Positions 1 through 8,183 of a stretch of DNA of 64,000 nucleotides are shown here, piece after piece. Source of the DNA: Mesosutterella multiformis (GTDB lineage: Bacteria > Pseudomonadota > Gammaproteobacteria > Burkholderiales > Burkholderiaceae_F); contig NZ_BGZJ01000002.1 of the NCBI RefSeq assembly GCF_003402575.1, forward strand, positions 558,001 through 622,000, read 5' to 3'. The notes under the pieces are model-generated. The model did no database searches. It saw only the letters and a program-made list of their open reading frames with translations, and was not told where the DNA came from. The translations under genes were made by a program, and so were the position numbers. The stretch's first letter is position 1; each line of letters starts with the position of its first letter.

Positions 1-1
1 G

Positions 2-346
2 CCGCGCTCTCAAAAAGAGATCTGTGACGAGTGGCGGATGCCGAGGTCGACATTGAACACCGCGGTGCTTGAGGAAATCAAAGCGGGGAACGTGACTCTC
101 GTCCCCTGCGGTCACAAAGAAAAACTCGTGACATTGACACGCAAAGGCCGCGCGTACGCGGAGTCGCTGCTCCGTCCGATTCTCGACGCGGAAGCCCGGA
201 TCGCGCGGACCGCGCTGACGGATGCCTTCATCGCGGAACTGGAAAGCGTGGGGCGGGAAGCGAAAACCGCGTTTTCGGCGGTCGGAAAGGCGTCGGCTCA
301 GGCGGAGTCTGAAATCAATTCTCTTAATCTGGAGCCCGCCCGATGA
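2..346 (+). CDS. MarR-family transcriptional regulator, C-terminal part (5' end outside window)
   Basis: The frame is open from base 2 and the gene starts before the window. The first visible residues (SQKEICDEWRMPRSTLNTAV) look like the recognition helix of a MarR winged helix-turn-helix. The wing follows (KEKLVTLTRKGRAYAESL), then a helical dimerisation tail to the stop at 344-346. MarR proteins bind palindromic operators as dimers and usually regulate adjacent transport or resistance genes. The stop overlaps the ATG of the next gene (ATGA at 343), so the regulator, the membrane protein and the acetyltransferase are probably one operon. The ligand cannot be read from this part. A start at the ATG at 38 would cut the DNA-binding helix, so it is not the true start. 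Confidence 0.7.
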   Translation, partial: PRSQKEICDEWRMPRSTLNTAVLEEIKAGNVTLVPCGHKEKLVTLTRKGRAYAESLLRPILDAEARIARTALTDAFIAELESVGREAKTAFSAVGKASAQAESEINSLNLEPAR

Positions 347-1053
347 AGCACCCGAGCACCTTATATAAGAAACTCGTGCGGGGAGTACTTCTTCTCGCCT
401 TCATCGCGGTTGCCCTGATCCTCGGGAACCGGCTCGGGATCCTGAGTCACTCGGTGAAAAACGCGGGTCTCGTGATCCTCCTCTTTGTCTGCAACATGGC
501 GCTCGCGCTCGGTGCCCGCCACGCGATCGAGCGCGCGGTGTGGCCGGAATCGTGGAAGCGGGGCGGGGCGGCCGGGCTTCTCGTGCTCTGCTTCGCCGCG
601 CTTCTCTTCGCGGACTCCGATATCACGGATCTCATCATCGGGGAGAAGGGGGACCCGGTGGATGAGGCGACGGCGCAGCTCGCCGCGGCCGCGACCTGGG
701 TGGGGGCGTACGTCGTCGCCTGGAAACCGTTCCTCCGCCGGAAAGAAAACCGCTATATCTCAGCCTGCGTGTCGCTGACACTTGGCTGCATCGCGTTCGC
801 GCTCTTCTTCGTGAGTCTCTACTCAAACGCGCTCCTTGGCGTTGTCGGGTGGAAGGTGGAGTTTGTGCGCTTCGCGCTCGCGAGTGTGGCGTTCGCGTCC
901 TCGATTTCCGCCTTCATCGTGCAGGGGATACGCGGGAAGTGCGGCGGCGGAAAGAAGAAGTGGAGCGGCTCGTCGCGGACCGGGTGGAGATCCGGTACTT
1001 TGACCCCGCGGATGACCTCGATGAGGCGGAACGCTTCGCCCCGGTCGGAGTGA
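343..1053 (+). CDS. Six-TM inner-membrane protein of unknown function
   Basis: The first ~195 residues hold about six hydrophobic segments (roughly residues 11-30, 41-60, 73-90, 109-128, 138-162 and 172-194), so this is an integral inner-membrane protein. I do not recognise the family. The ATG overlaps the stop of the MarR gene. The last ~38 residues (from about base 940) are basic and low in complexity, and they read out of frame over what looks like the start of the next gene. The -1 frame there is acidic and helical and continues into the acetyltransferase. Either the two genes overlap by over 100 bp, or a frameshift separates two parts of one protein. A small-molecule exporter or sensor under MarR control is possible, but this is a guess from context. 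Confidence 0.6.
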   Translation: MKHPSTLYKKLVRGVLLLAFIAVALILGNRLGILSHSVKNAGLVILLFVCNMALALGARHAIERAVWPESWKRGGAAGLLVLCFAALLFADSDITDLIIGEKGDPVDEATAQLAAAATWVGAYVVAWKPFLRRKENRYISACVSLTLGCIAFALFFVSLYSNALLGVVGWKVEFVRFALASVAFASSISAFIVQGIRGKCGGGKKKWSGSSRTGWRSGTLTPRMTSMRRNASPRSE

Positions 1054-1676
1054 GGCTGGAACCGGGGAACGAGAACACGTTTGAGGCCTGGACCGCTGGC
1101 CGCGACGCGATGTGCGAGGCGCTTGTCCGCGCGACGCATTTCTACGGCGCGTATTACCAGGGGCGGCTCGCGGGGTTCCTGCTCGCCGAACGGAAGGGCG
1201 AGCGGCGGCCCTATCAGATCTCCCGCTATACGTTCTTCCACTGGCTCTATAAGCGTATCCACCGGGAGCTTCATGGGAGCGAAGCGGTGTGGTTTGAGGA
1301 AGCGAAGTCAGAAGTCGTTTCTTCTGTCACTCCGGTCCCGACCGCTGAGATTCTTCTTTTCGCGACCGACCCCGAACTCATGGGGCGGGGAATCGGGACG
1401 AAACTCCTTCAGACCTTTGAGTCGGACTACAAGGGGGAACGCGTCGTCGCCGCGGTGGATGGGGCGACGGATACCGCGTTCTTTGACCGTCATGGGTATG
1501 TAGAGGCAGGGTCGAAAACAGTGTCTGAGGCGCTGAGGCCCGGTGACACCGAAATCCGCTGCCGGGTGTTTATGAAGGCGATCCCGGCACCGGATGAGAC
1601 GGGCGAATCCCCCGAAAAGAAAGCGAAAGACGCGGAGCGGCTCCTTGGCGAAATGAGGCTCCGGTTCCGGCACTGA
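939..1676 (+). CDS. GNAT-family N-acetyltransferase
   Basis: GNAT enzymes transfer an acetyl group from acetyl-CoA to an amine. The acetyl-CoA pyrophosphate-binding motif A is visible as ATDPELMGRGIGTKLLQTFE. It is followed by a motif-B-like stretch (DTAFFDRHGYVEAGSKT) and preceded by substrate-side strands (YGAYYQGRLAGFLLAERKG). No in-frame ATG fits the domain start. GTG at 939 is chosen because the frame is coding-like from there and an AGGGG lies about 13 bases upstream; GTG at 960 or 984 are alternatives. The 5' end overlaps the membrane-protein gene in another frame. A charged tail rich in Glu and Lys ends the protein. The substrate is unknown. Confidence 0.65.
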   Translation: MRRRKEEVERLVADRVEIRYFDPADDLDEAERFAPVGVRLEPGNENTFEAWTAGRDAMCEALVRATHFYGAYYQGRLAGFLLAERKGERRPYQISRYTFFHWLYKRIHRELHGSEAVWFEEAKSEVVSSVTPVPTAEILLFATDPELMGRGIGTKLLQTFESDYKGERVVAAVDGATDTAFFDRHGYVEAGSKTVSEALRPGDTEIRCRVFMKAIPAPDETGESPEKKAKDAERLLGEMRLRFRH

Positions 1677-2154
1677 AGCCTCTAGTCAAAACAGACAATT
1701 AAATATCCCATAACACACCGTGCGTCAGTTAATGGCGCACGGTATTTTTGTGTTTGATAAACGTCACAATACGCATTCCCGTGCCTCAGATCGCAATACC
1801 CGTAAATCCCGCGCGTCACCCGAATAAGTACCGACTAAAATAACAGTGAAGGGAAAGGAGGAGGCAGAAAGGGAATCCCTTTATAAGCAGAGAGTTTCAT
1901 GGTTTTTCGGCCAGGAAAAGCAGAATCCGGTTCGTGCGGAATTTCGGTTAACCCGGAGTGAGGCTGAACTGGGTTTGCGGAACGACAGGGAAAGCGGCGT
2001 GAGGAAACAGATTTCGGAATTATTGTGACGCTTAAGTCCGGAATTCCGAGTGTTTTTGGGGAGACAGGAAATGACAGAAGGGGAGAAGGGCTGAACCGAG
2101 ACCTTGAATGGAAAACCGATCGGGGAACCGTAACGAAATTAAGGAAGATGCGTT
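1677..2154. other. Intergenic region after the GNAT gene
   Basis: It holds a terminator-like hairpin near 1717-1748. A possible 60-codon GTG ORF at 1846-2028 has no clear ribosome-binding site and no recognisable domain, so it is not called. A purine-rich stretch follows and leads to the AAGGAAG ribosome-binding site of the small ORF at 2155. Confidence 0.5.
1717..1748 (+). terminator. Intrinsic terminator of the MarR/membrane/GNAT operon
   Basis: ACCGTGCG (1717-1724) pairs perfectly with CGCACGGT (1736-1743) across an 11-base loop and is followed by ATTTTTGT. It lies 40 bp after the GNAT stop. Confidence 0.7.
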
Positions 2155-2364
2155 ATGACGAGAAAGAAAAGTGACGGGGTCAGATCCAATTCAAACCCGG
2201 GCTCGGAAAAGAGTAAGCCCGCGTCGTCGGACGTCATTGAGGAATTGCTGAAAGACACGGGCGGCTGGTTTATCTCGATGCCGCTGCGGCCAATGAGGGC
2301 GAGCCGTCCTTCATCGGAAGACCCGAAAGAAGGGACGGGGGACGAGAAAGGAGAAACGAAATGA
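2155..2364 (+). CDS. Small hypothetical protein with GGWFI motif (first of pair)
   Basis: This 69-codon ORF starts at ATG 2155 behind an AAGGAAG ribosome-binding site (about 2140-2146, 8-base spacing). It is charged and rich in Ser, Lys and Glu. A central segment (SSDVIEELLKDTGGWFISM) contains the motif GGWFI, which recurs in the next ORF. The stop overlaps the start of the next ORF (ATGA at 2361), indicating translational coupling. I recognise no family, signal peptide or membrane segment. The shared motif and coupling suggest a functional pair. Good ribosome-binding sites and a strong terminator after the second ORF make this likelier to be expressed than chance ORFs of this size. Confidence 0.55.
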   Translation: MTRKKSDGVRSNSNPGSEKSKPASSDVIEELLKDTGGWFISMPLRPMRASRPSSEDPKEGTGDEKGETK

Positions 2365-2549
2365 CGGAAGAGAAGGAAGTGAAGAAAGGCGAAAGCAAAG
2401 TGGCTGACGCGGCCTGGCTCCGCGACACGGCTGAGCGTCACAGGGCGTTTGCCGGGAACAGCGGCGGCTGGTTTATCGGCCGGACTTTCACGATCGATGA
2501 CTTCCGGGACGATGAGGAGAAGGAGAAGAAGAAGGAAAAGAAGGAATGA
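2361..2549 (+). CDS. Small hypothetical protein with GGWFI motif (second of pair)
   Basis: This 62-codon ORF is preceded by AAAGGAGA and overlaps the stop of the first small ORF by 4 bases. It contains NSGGWFIGRTFTIDDF, matching the GGWFI of its neighbour, then a highly charged Asp/Glu/Lys tail that looks disordered. It has no cysteines, no signal sequence and no recognised domain. The two proteins share the motif and charged flanks but little else, so they may be diverged duplicates. A regulatory or adaptor role is possible; nothing in the sequence fixes it. Confidence 0.55.
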   Translation: MTEEKEVKKGESKVADAAWLRDTAERHRAFAGNSGGWFIGRTFTIDDFRDDEEKEKKKEKKE

Positions 2550-2607
2550 GGCGGTAAGACAAAGTTCGAAATGTGTTTTTCATGATGTGGTTCCTGGTGT
2601 TTTGGCT

Positions 2608-2638
2608 GGGCCGGTGATTTTCACCGGCCCCTTTTTTG
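2608..2638 (+). terminator. Strong intrinsic terminator after the GGWFI pair
   Basis: GGGCCGGTGA (2608-2617) and TCACCGGCCC (2621-2630) form a perfect 10-bp stem with a TTT loop, followed by a T run at 2632-2637. Confidence 0.9.
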
Positions 2639-2915
2639 TCTCGGAAAAGGGGGTGGAAGGGGGCTTATTTTCGGATTCGATCGATTTCTGAGACAAAGTT
2701 TCTGTCTTTCTGCTGTTTATCGCTCAGGAATAACTAGAAATAATTGACGCCGGTCGTAATGAAAAAGAACTAGAAGCGGATTCCGGAAGTACTCCTGAGG
2801 AAAGAGGAAGTACGGAAAGGGGGATTTCCAGGGACACCGCTGGAAGAGAGAAACGGCCAGGAGGCAGCCGCAAACCCTGCCGCACCTATCAACACAATCA
2901 TTGGAAAGAAGAAAA
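2639..2915 (+). promoter_or_regulatory. Porin upstream region
   Basis: About 280 bp separate the terminator from the porin start. Two weak promoter candidates are visible: TTTATC and AATAAT spaced by 17 bases, and an isolated TTGACG near 2753. A long untranslated leader is therefore possible. GGAAAGAAG at about 2903-2911 is the ribosome-binding site for the ATG at 2916. No clear regulator site was recognised. Confidence 0.35.
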
Positions 2916-4073
2916 ATGAAGAAGAGTCTTATTGTCGCCGCGCTGCTCGGCGCGCTCGCTTTTCAGGCCCAGGCTGAAGTGACGATCTATGGCGTCGCGG
3001 ACGCGTCGATCACGTACCAGTACCTGAAGACCCCGGGGCACGGTTCCACGAACACCGTTTCCATGGATTCGGGCACGGACCGCGGATCCCGCGTCGGCAT
3101 CCATGCGACGGAGAAGCTCTCGGACCGCACGCAGGTCGAGGTGATTCTGGAAGACCAGTTCGCGCTCGACAGCGGTGTGCAGCAGCAGGATGACAAGCAT
3201 CTCTTCCACCGTGAAGCGACACTGAACCTCAACACGGACTACGGCCGCTTCGGCTTCGGGCGCATGGGTACCTCGATGGGCCAGATCTCCTCCTGGTGCG
3301 TCGTGGGTCCGCAGATCAGCGCGATCGGACCGGGGTACGGCCCGTATTCGGGAACCTCCGTGTGGTTCACGTCCGGTCAGTCCCAGATGGATAACACGAT
3401 CGCCTGGCGTTCGCCCCGATTCGGCGGCCTTGCGCTCACCGCTCAGTATTCCGGAAACGTGGATCAGACGGTAACGGGAGCGGTGGAGAATAAGGCAAGC
3501 GCTGAACGCTACGCCTCTCTCACCGGCGAATTTAAGCGCGGCGCGCTGACGCTTCTCGCCGCGGTTGACTCTCACCTCTGGGCGTCCTCCGCCGCAGGGA
3601 ACCCGGATAACAGCCTGCAGTTCACGGTGGGCGGGAATTACGACTTCGGCCCCGCGCAGCTCTTCCTCGCCGGCAACTACTTTGACCATATGAAGCTCGC
3701 GCTCGCGGCCGGCAACCCCAGCTGGTATATCGCGTCAGGCTTCGATGACTTCGGCGTCGATAAGGCGATGAACTACTACGCGAAGGGCTACGGGGTGTCC
3801 GCCGGCGTCTCTGTTCCGCTCTCCTACGGGAAGATCGGCTTCAACGCGACCTACAACAAGGTGAAGGATGTTGAGACCGCTAACGGCACGGCGGTCACCG
3901 GGAACCCCGAGTTTGAACGCGCCGCCGGCACGGTGACCTACGAATACCCGTTCTCGAAACGCACGACCTTCTATGTCTCCGCCGGCTACGGTGAACAGAA
4001 GATGGATCGCGCGACGAACGGCGGCACGGTGAAGTTTGCCCGTGCGCTCTTCGGTATCGACCACAACTTCTAA
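2916..4073 (+). CDS. Outer-membrane porin (Gram-negative general porin, betaproteobacterial type)
   Basis: The protein is 385 residues, typical for trimeric 16-strand general porins. It begins with a Sec signal peptide (MKKSLIVAALLGALAFQAQA). The mature start EVTIYGVADASITY is the signature of betaproteobacterial porins, and the protein ends in Phe (FGIDHNF), the outer-membrane assembly signal. Alternating aromatic and polar strands and FGRMGTSMGQ (near an eyelet region) fit the family. ATG 2916 is preferred over TTG 2901 because it leaves a canonical signal peptide and sits behind GGAAAGAAG. It would let small hydrophilic solutes cross the outer membrane. It is monocistronic, bounded by terminators on both sides. 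Confidence 0.93.
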   Translation: MKKSLIVAALLGALAFQAQAEVTIYGVADASITYQYLKTPGHGSTNTVSMDSGTDRGSRVGIHATEKLSDRTQVEVILEDQFALDSGVQQQDDKHLFHREATLNLNTDYGRFGFGRMGTSMGQISSWCVVGPQISAIGPGYGPYSGTSVWFTSGQSQMDNTIAWRSPRFGGLALTAQYSGNVDQTVTGAVENKASAERYASLTGEFKRGALTLLAAVDSHLWASSAAGNPDNSLQFTVGGNYDFGPAQLFLAGNYFDHMKLALAAGNPSWYIASGFDDFGVDKAMNYYAKGYGVSAGVSVPLSYGKIGFNATYNKVKDVETANGTAVTGNPEFERAAGTVTYEYPFSKRTTFYVSAGYGEQKMDRATNGGTVKFARALFGIDHNF

Positions 4074-4160
4074 TCACGTAACGAAATACCGGTACTGCCG
4101 TTATGAACCGGCGGCGGTACCGGGCAGTCAGCGGACTGACATAATCCGACCCGCTAAAAG

Positions 4161-4205
4161 AGTTTTTTCCGGGACTCGCGTGACAGCGAGTCCCGGTTTT
4201 TATTT
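4161..4205. terminator. Bidirectional terminator between porin and ADP-ribosylglycohydrolase
   Basis: CCGGGACTCGC (4169-4179) pairs with GCGAGTCCCGG (4186-4196). T runs lie on both sides (TTTTTT before as read on the minus strand's complement, TTTTTATTT after). It serves the convergent porin gene and the minus-strand gene ending at 4220. Confidence 0.9.
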
Positions 4206-4219
4206 GGGAAGCTGGATAT

Positions 4220-5086
4220 CTATTTTCTGGAATCGAGTTTCTTTCCGAATGCGGCGAAAACCGCCCGGATATCCGGCGTGAGCCGACGGTCGACTTCAGA
4301 TCGGATCGTTTCAGGCACGCCGTACGCGGCTTCCGCGACTGACCCCGTGATCGCGGCGATCGTGTCGCTGTCGCCCCCGATCGAAATGGCGTTCCGGATG
4401 GCGTCCTCAAACCCGTCCGACTCAAAAAACGCGACAAGCGCCTGGGGAACGGATCGGCTGCAGGCCGCCTCAAACCCGTAATCCTTTGGGATCGAGGCGA
4501 GGGTGAACATCACGGGGTAATAGTTGTTGTCGATATAGCGCCGGATTTCTTCTTTCGGCGTTCCGGTCTTTGCGAGTAAGATGGCGCTTGCGACCGCTGC
4601 CGCGCCCCGTATCCCGTCCGGGTGATTGTGGGTGACAGCGGTTACCCGCTCCGCGAGCTGCTGGGCCTCTTCAAGTGTCTTCGCATAAAACCCCGCCCCT
4701 GAAATCCGCATGGCGGAACCGTTTCCGAAGCTTCCGTAGGGCTTCTGCTCCGGACCGCGCGCCCATTCGATAAACCGCCCGCCGTACGCGGCGTCCGGAT
4801 GTGCGTTAAAAAAGTGAAGGAGTTCTTCGACCGCGAGGGTTTCGAGTTCTCCATCCCCCTCGTCCCAGCGGAGAATCGCTTCTTCGATCGCCGCGGTGAG
4901 GACCGTGTCATCCGTAAAGTGGGAGCCGGCCGAGAAAAGCGGAAAGTCTTTCGAGCGAAGGTTCTCAATCTCGTAAATCGACCCCACAATATCGCCAGCC
5001 GCGGCTCCGTACATTTGATCGGCGTCCTTAATGAGTAATGATTGCGATGATTTTTTGACCGGGTTGAGAGATCGCCAGTCAGTCAT
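4220..5086 (-). CDS. ADP-ribosylglycohydrolase family protein (DraG-like)
   Basis: This 288-residue cytoplasmic enzyme belongs to the family that hydrolyses ADP-ribose from proteins or small molecules using two Mg or Mn ions. The hallmarks are AAAGDIVGSIYE near the N-terminus, the metal-binding HFTDDT, and the C-terminal ISIGGDSDTIAAITG. Length fits the family. The start at 5086 has GGAG about 4 bases upstream on the minus strand; the domain proper begins at the internal MYGAAAGD about 24 residues in. It shares a terminator with the convergent porin and has no obvious operon partner. The substrate is unknown; no DraT-like partner is in the window. Confidence 0.9.
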   Translation of the reverse strand: MTDWRSLNPVKKSSQSLLIKDADQMYGAAAGDIVGSIYEIENLRSKDFPLFSAGSHFTDDTVLTAAIEEAILRWDEGDGELETLAVEELLHFFNAHPDAAYGGRFIEWARGPEQKPYGSFGNGSAMRISGAGFYAKTLEEAQQLAERVTAVTHNHPDGIRGAAAVASAILLAKTGTPKEEIRRYIDNNYYPVMFTLASIPKDYGFEAACSRSVPQALVAFFESDGFEDAIRNAISIGGDSDTIAAITGSVAEAAYGVPETIRSEVDRRLTPDIRAVFAAFGKKLDSRK

Positions 5087-5224
5087 GACACTCCGATTTC
5101 AATCATAGCCTCACGCGTGTTCCCGGTTCGGAAGAGGAACCGCGTTCAGCGTATATTCCGTAATCAATCGGAGGAAGTGACGATCGGTCGCTTACCTGTC
5201 CCGCAGAATCCAGGAGAACCGCGG

Positions 5225-6139
5225 ATGAATCTTATAAAGAGCCTCTTCACTGGCGCAGTACTGATGGCGGCGGCCGCCGTGTCGCTCGCGGAGCAGCCGA
5301 TGCCGCTGCCGCTTGGGCGCGACATTTCAGCCTCTTTCACCGGAACCGCGCACCGGAATGATCTCGTGATGCCGGAAACGATGGGTGGAGTCCCGCAGAC
5401 CAACGTGATCACGTTTGAGCCGGGGAGCCGGAGCGGCTGGCACACGCACGGCGCGATGACCGTGATCGGGATCTCTGGGCTCGGGCTTTATCAGGCGTGG
5501 GGGAAGCCCGCGGTGCTCGTGCGTCCGGGAGACGTCATCCATATTCCGGCGGGTGTCAGCCACTGGCACGGAGCGACGAAGAATTCCCGCTTCCAGCAGT
5601 TCGTGGTGTACGACAAGACGTGGAAAGCTCCCGCGGGGCTTGAGGCGCATAAGGGGAAGATCACGGATGCCGAGTACGACGCCCTGAAACCCGTGGACGC
5701 CGCGAACCGCGCCGCTGAACCGAAGGACGGTTTCCTCTTCGCGCATCCGAAGAAAATCGAGGCGTCGGATCACTATACGAAACCCATTCAGGAAGCGACG
5801 CTCCTCCCGAAAGAAAACGCGGCGAAGTCCCCTGAGTGGACTTACCTCGTGTTCCCGCACGGCGCGTACAGCGCCTGGCATAGCCATAAGTCGGGCGAAG
5901 TCCTGATCGCGACGGACGGGATCGGCCTCAATCAGGCGGAAGGCGGGAAGCTTGAGGTGCTGCTCCCGGGGGACGTCGTCTACACGAAACCGGGCGTCTC
6001 GCACTGGGTGGGGTCCGCGCCCTGGAGCAGCTTTGCCGGGATCGTGATCCATCCGGGAAGTGACACCGCGGTCACGTGGAAAGGGTTCCCGGACGCCTAT
6101 GGGCCGCTCGCGAACGGGAAGGGGGATCCGGCGGAGTAA
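5225..6139 (+). CDS. Exported bicupin protein
   Basis: The protein is 304 residues when started at ATG 5225, which lies behind CAGGAG and gives a signal peptide (MNLIKSLFTGAVLMAAAAVSLAE). The longer ORF from 5117 would bury the signal sequence. Two cupin barrels follow: SGWHTHGAMTVIGISGLG with PGDVIHIPAGVSHWHGA, and SAWHSHKSGEVLIATDGIG with PGDVVYTKPGVSHWVGS. The His pairs in each barrel are probable metal ligands. Such two-cupin proteins are often annotated as mandelonitrile-lyase-like or quercetinase-like, but the substrate here is not readable. A periplasmic location is expected. Confidence 0.85.
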   Translation: MNLIKSLFTGAVLMAAAAVSLAEQPMPLPLGRDISASFTGTAHRNDLVMPETMGGVPQTNVITFEPGSRSGWHTHGAMTVIGISGLGLYQAWGKPAVLVRPGDVIHIPAGVSHWHGATKNSRFQQFVVYDKTWKAPAGLEAHKGKITDAEYDALKPVDAANRAAEPKDGFLFAHPKKIEASDHYTKPIQEATLLPKENAAKSPEWTYLVFPHGAYSAWHSHKSGEVLIATDGIGLNQAEGGKLEVLLPGDVVYTKPGVSHWVGSAPWSSFAGIVIHPGSDTAVTWKGFPDAYGPLANGKGDPAE

Positions 6140-6309
6140 CCGATCCATTCTCTTCCTTGAGAATCAGCGCCAAGTATTTAAGAAAATCGGGTAGCTGATT
6201 CGGGGCCGGCGGATTAATTTATTCTCTATCGATAAAGGGCGTTTCGGGGAAGGGCGTCGGAATTTTCCGGCTTCCCGCCCCGGCCACTTCAGCATGAGGA
6301 TTGAGAAAA

Positions 6310-7320
6310 ATGGAATATACGCATCTCGGTCAAACCGATATCCGCGTCTCAAAGATGTGTGTCGGCGCGATGAGTTTCGGAAAAGCGGGGACGATGCATC
6401 AGTGGTCGCTCGACGAAGACGCGAGCGCCGCGATCGTGAAGCACGCGCTCGACCTCGGGATCAACTTCTTTGACACCGCGAACGGCTACTCCGCGGGGAC
6501 GAGCGAAGAGTATCTCGGGAAAGCGCTGAAGCGGTACGCGAAGCGTGAGGACGTGGTGATTTCGTCCAAGGTTTATTTCAATGAGGGGCGGCTTTCCCGT
6601 GAGGCGATCCACCGTGAGATTGATGGCACCTTGAAGCGCCTCGGGACTGATTACCTCGATCTCTACATCATTCACCGCTTTGACTACGAGCATCCGATCG
6701 AGGAAACGATGGAGGCTTTGAACGACCTCGTGAAGGCCGGCAAGGTCCGGGCGCTCGGTGCCTCCGCGATGTATGGCTACCAGTTCCACAACATGCAGAT
6801 CGTCGCACGTGACCACGGCTGGACGCCGTTCTCCGTGATGCAGAACCACTACAACCTGCTTTACCGCGAGGATGAGCGGGAACTGATCCCGGTCTGCCGG
6901 CAGTTCGGGGTGTCGCTCATGCCGTATAGCCCCTTGGCGGCCGGCCACCTCTGCCGCCCGACCTGGGACAGTGACTCGATCCGGAGCCGCACGGACGTCG
7001 CGGCGAAGAATAAGTACGACCGCGCGGAAGAGGACGATATGAAGATCATCGCGCGCGTCCATGAGCTCTCCGAAAAATACGGTGTCGCGATGAGCGAAAT
7101 CGCGCTCGCGTGGCTCTGGGCGAAGGGCGTGGAGACCCCGATTATCGGCGCGACGAAGGCAAGCCACTTCGATTCCGCCGTGAAGGCGCTCGGGATCAAG
7201 CTGACAGCAGATGATGTCGCGTACCTCGAGGAACCCTACACGCCGCACACGATTGTCGGCGCGATCGACAAGAATCCGCCTGCGGGGACGATAGTCCTTC
7301 TTGATAAGAATCCGAAGTAA
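6310..7320 (+). CDS. Aldo/keto reductase
   Basis: This is an NADPH-dependent oxidoreductase of about 336 residues with a TIM-barrel fold. The catalytic tetrad is visible: Asp in NFFDTANGYS, Tyr in the same segment, Lys in VVISSKVYF, and His in LYIIHRFD. The C-terminal cofactor-binding part (TPIIGATKASHFDSAVKAL) is present. ATG 6310 is preferred over TTG 6301 because GAGGA at 6296-6300 is then 9 bases upstream. It resembles the YajO-like or AKR11-like group. A second aldo/keto reductase lies at 8514, separated by a CpXC gene on the other strand. The substrate is unknown. Confidence 0.93.
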   Translation: MEYTHLGQTDIRVSKMCVGAMSFGKAGTMHQWSLDEDASAAIVKHALDLGINFFDTANGYSAGTSEEYLGKALKRYAKREDVVISSKVYFNEGRLSREAIHREIDGTLKRLGTDYLDLYIIHRFDYEHPIEETMEALNDLVKAGKVRALGASAMYGYQFHNMQIVARDHGWTPFSVMQNHYNLLYREDERELIPVCRQFGVSLMPYSPLAAGHLCRPTWDSDSIRSRTDVAAKNKYDRAEEDDMKIIARVHELSEKYGVAMSEIALAWLWAKGVETPIIGATKASHFDSAVKALGIKLTADDVAYLEEPYTPHTIVGAIDKNPPAGTIVLLDKNPK

Positions 7321-7349
7321 TCGGTAGCCGTCATCCATCACGGCAAACA

Positions 7350-7380
7350 AAAAGCCCCGGGGGATTCACCTCGGGGCTTC
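7350..7380 (-). terminator. Intrinsic terminator of the first CpXC gene
   Basis: AAGCCCCG (7352-7359) pairs with CGGGGCTT (7372-7379). On the minus strand the stem is followed by a T-rich TTTGTTTG tract. It could also weakly stop the convergent aldo/keto reductase transcript. Confidence 0.75.
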
Positions 7381-7421
7381 TGATGTCAGGGGGAAAGGGT
7401 TCTATCCCTGGAGTCTGACTC

Positions 7422-8183
7422 TCAGGATCCTTCCGGAATCCGGATCTGGGGGTAGAGCTCCTCCGCGATCGGAAGCGCCCAGCTCATATCGGCGATGAGC
7501 GGCTCATCCCACGCGCTGATCACGGATTTATTGACGAGCTGCAGGTAGAGGTCGAGCGGGAAATTGACGACCCGGGTGCGCTTTCCGGTTTCGCTCGTGA
7601 ATACCACGTAGAAGTTTTTGAGGTGACCGTAGTCCCCGAACACTTCGGGGTTGGAGACTGAGAAGCGGGCGTTCGCGTACGTGAATTTATCGTCCGTTTC
7701 TTCCTGCATCCGGAGGAGGCAAAGGGCGACCGTGATCGCGGCGTAGTGGTCGTAGAGGTGGACGGAAAGCATCCGGCCGTGCTCGATAAAGTCCTCAATC
7801 GTGAAGCAGACACGGCGGGTGCGGCCCATGAACATCGCGCGCGACATCCGGCTCCAGACGGTGGGTTTGCCGGCGACACGGATCGCCGCTTCTTCCCGCG
7901 TCTCATCCGGTTTTGGGTAGGCGAGGAAGAGTTCCGTGTCAAAGCCGCGGTACGGGAAATAGACGCGGAGCTCGGGCCAAATCGAGCTTTCCGTGTGGCC
8001 GCACCGGGGACACATGAAGGTGAACGGATTTTCTTTTTTGAACCCCGATTCAGCGCTTTCAAATAACTTCACGAGCGCCGGGAGGTCTTCTTCTTTCCCC
8101 GCGTTCATCACGGTCGGCGCTTCGAAGCGGTTCTTATCGCCGCACTTCGGACACCGGAGGGTGATTGTCTGATTCTCTGCCAT
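7422..8183 (-). CDS. CpXC-domain zinc-ribbon protein (paralogue 1)
   Basis: The protein is 253 residues. The N-terminal CpXC zinc ribbon is formed by RCPKCGDKN (Cys 11 and 14) and MCPRCGHTE (around residues 58-61). The remainder is a mixed alpha/beta domain with a C-terminal helix ending in ADMSWALPIAEEL. The family has no established molecular function, and the four cysteines probably hold zinc. AGGAG lies 8 bases before the start. Two paralogues lie at 9603 and 10347 with the same order of parts. This copy is the most diverged: it has a longer insertion between the cysteine pairs and a VARVAGKPTVWSRMSRAMF-like segment (visible as AGKPTVWSRMSRAMF) the others lack. Confidence 0.8.
   Translation of the reverse strand: MAENQTITLRCPKCGDKNRFEAPTVMNAGKEEDLPALVKLFESAESGFKKENPFTFMCPRCGHTESSIWPELRVYFPYRGFDTELFLAYPKPDETREEAAIRVAGKPTVWSRMSRAMFMGRTRRVCFTIEDFIEHGRMLSVHLYDHYAAITVALCLLRMQEETDDKFTYANARFSVSNPEVFGDYGHLKNFYVVFTSETGKRTRVVNFPLDLYLQLVNKSVISAWDEPLIADMSWALPIAEELYPQIRIPEGS

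Noticed and set aside
951-962. AAAGAAGAAG as a programmed -1 slippery site between the membrane protein and GNAT gene
   Set aside because: It does not fit the X-XXY-YYZ pattern in the membrane-protein frame, and no clear downstream stem was seen.
1846-2028. Possible 60-codon ORF with GTG start
   Set aside because: No ribosome-binding site at a usable distance, no domain, and the region has the look of a spacer.
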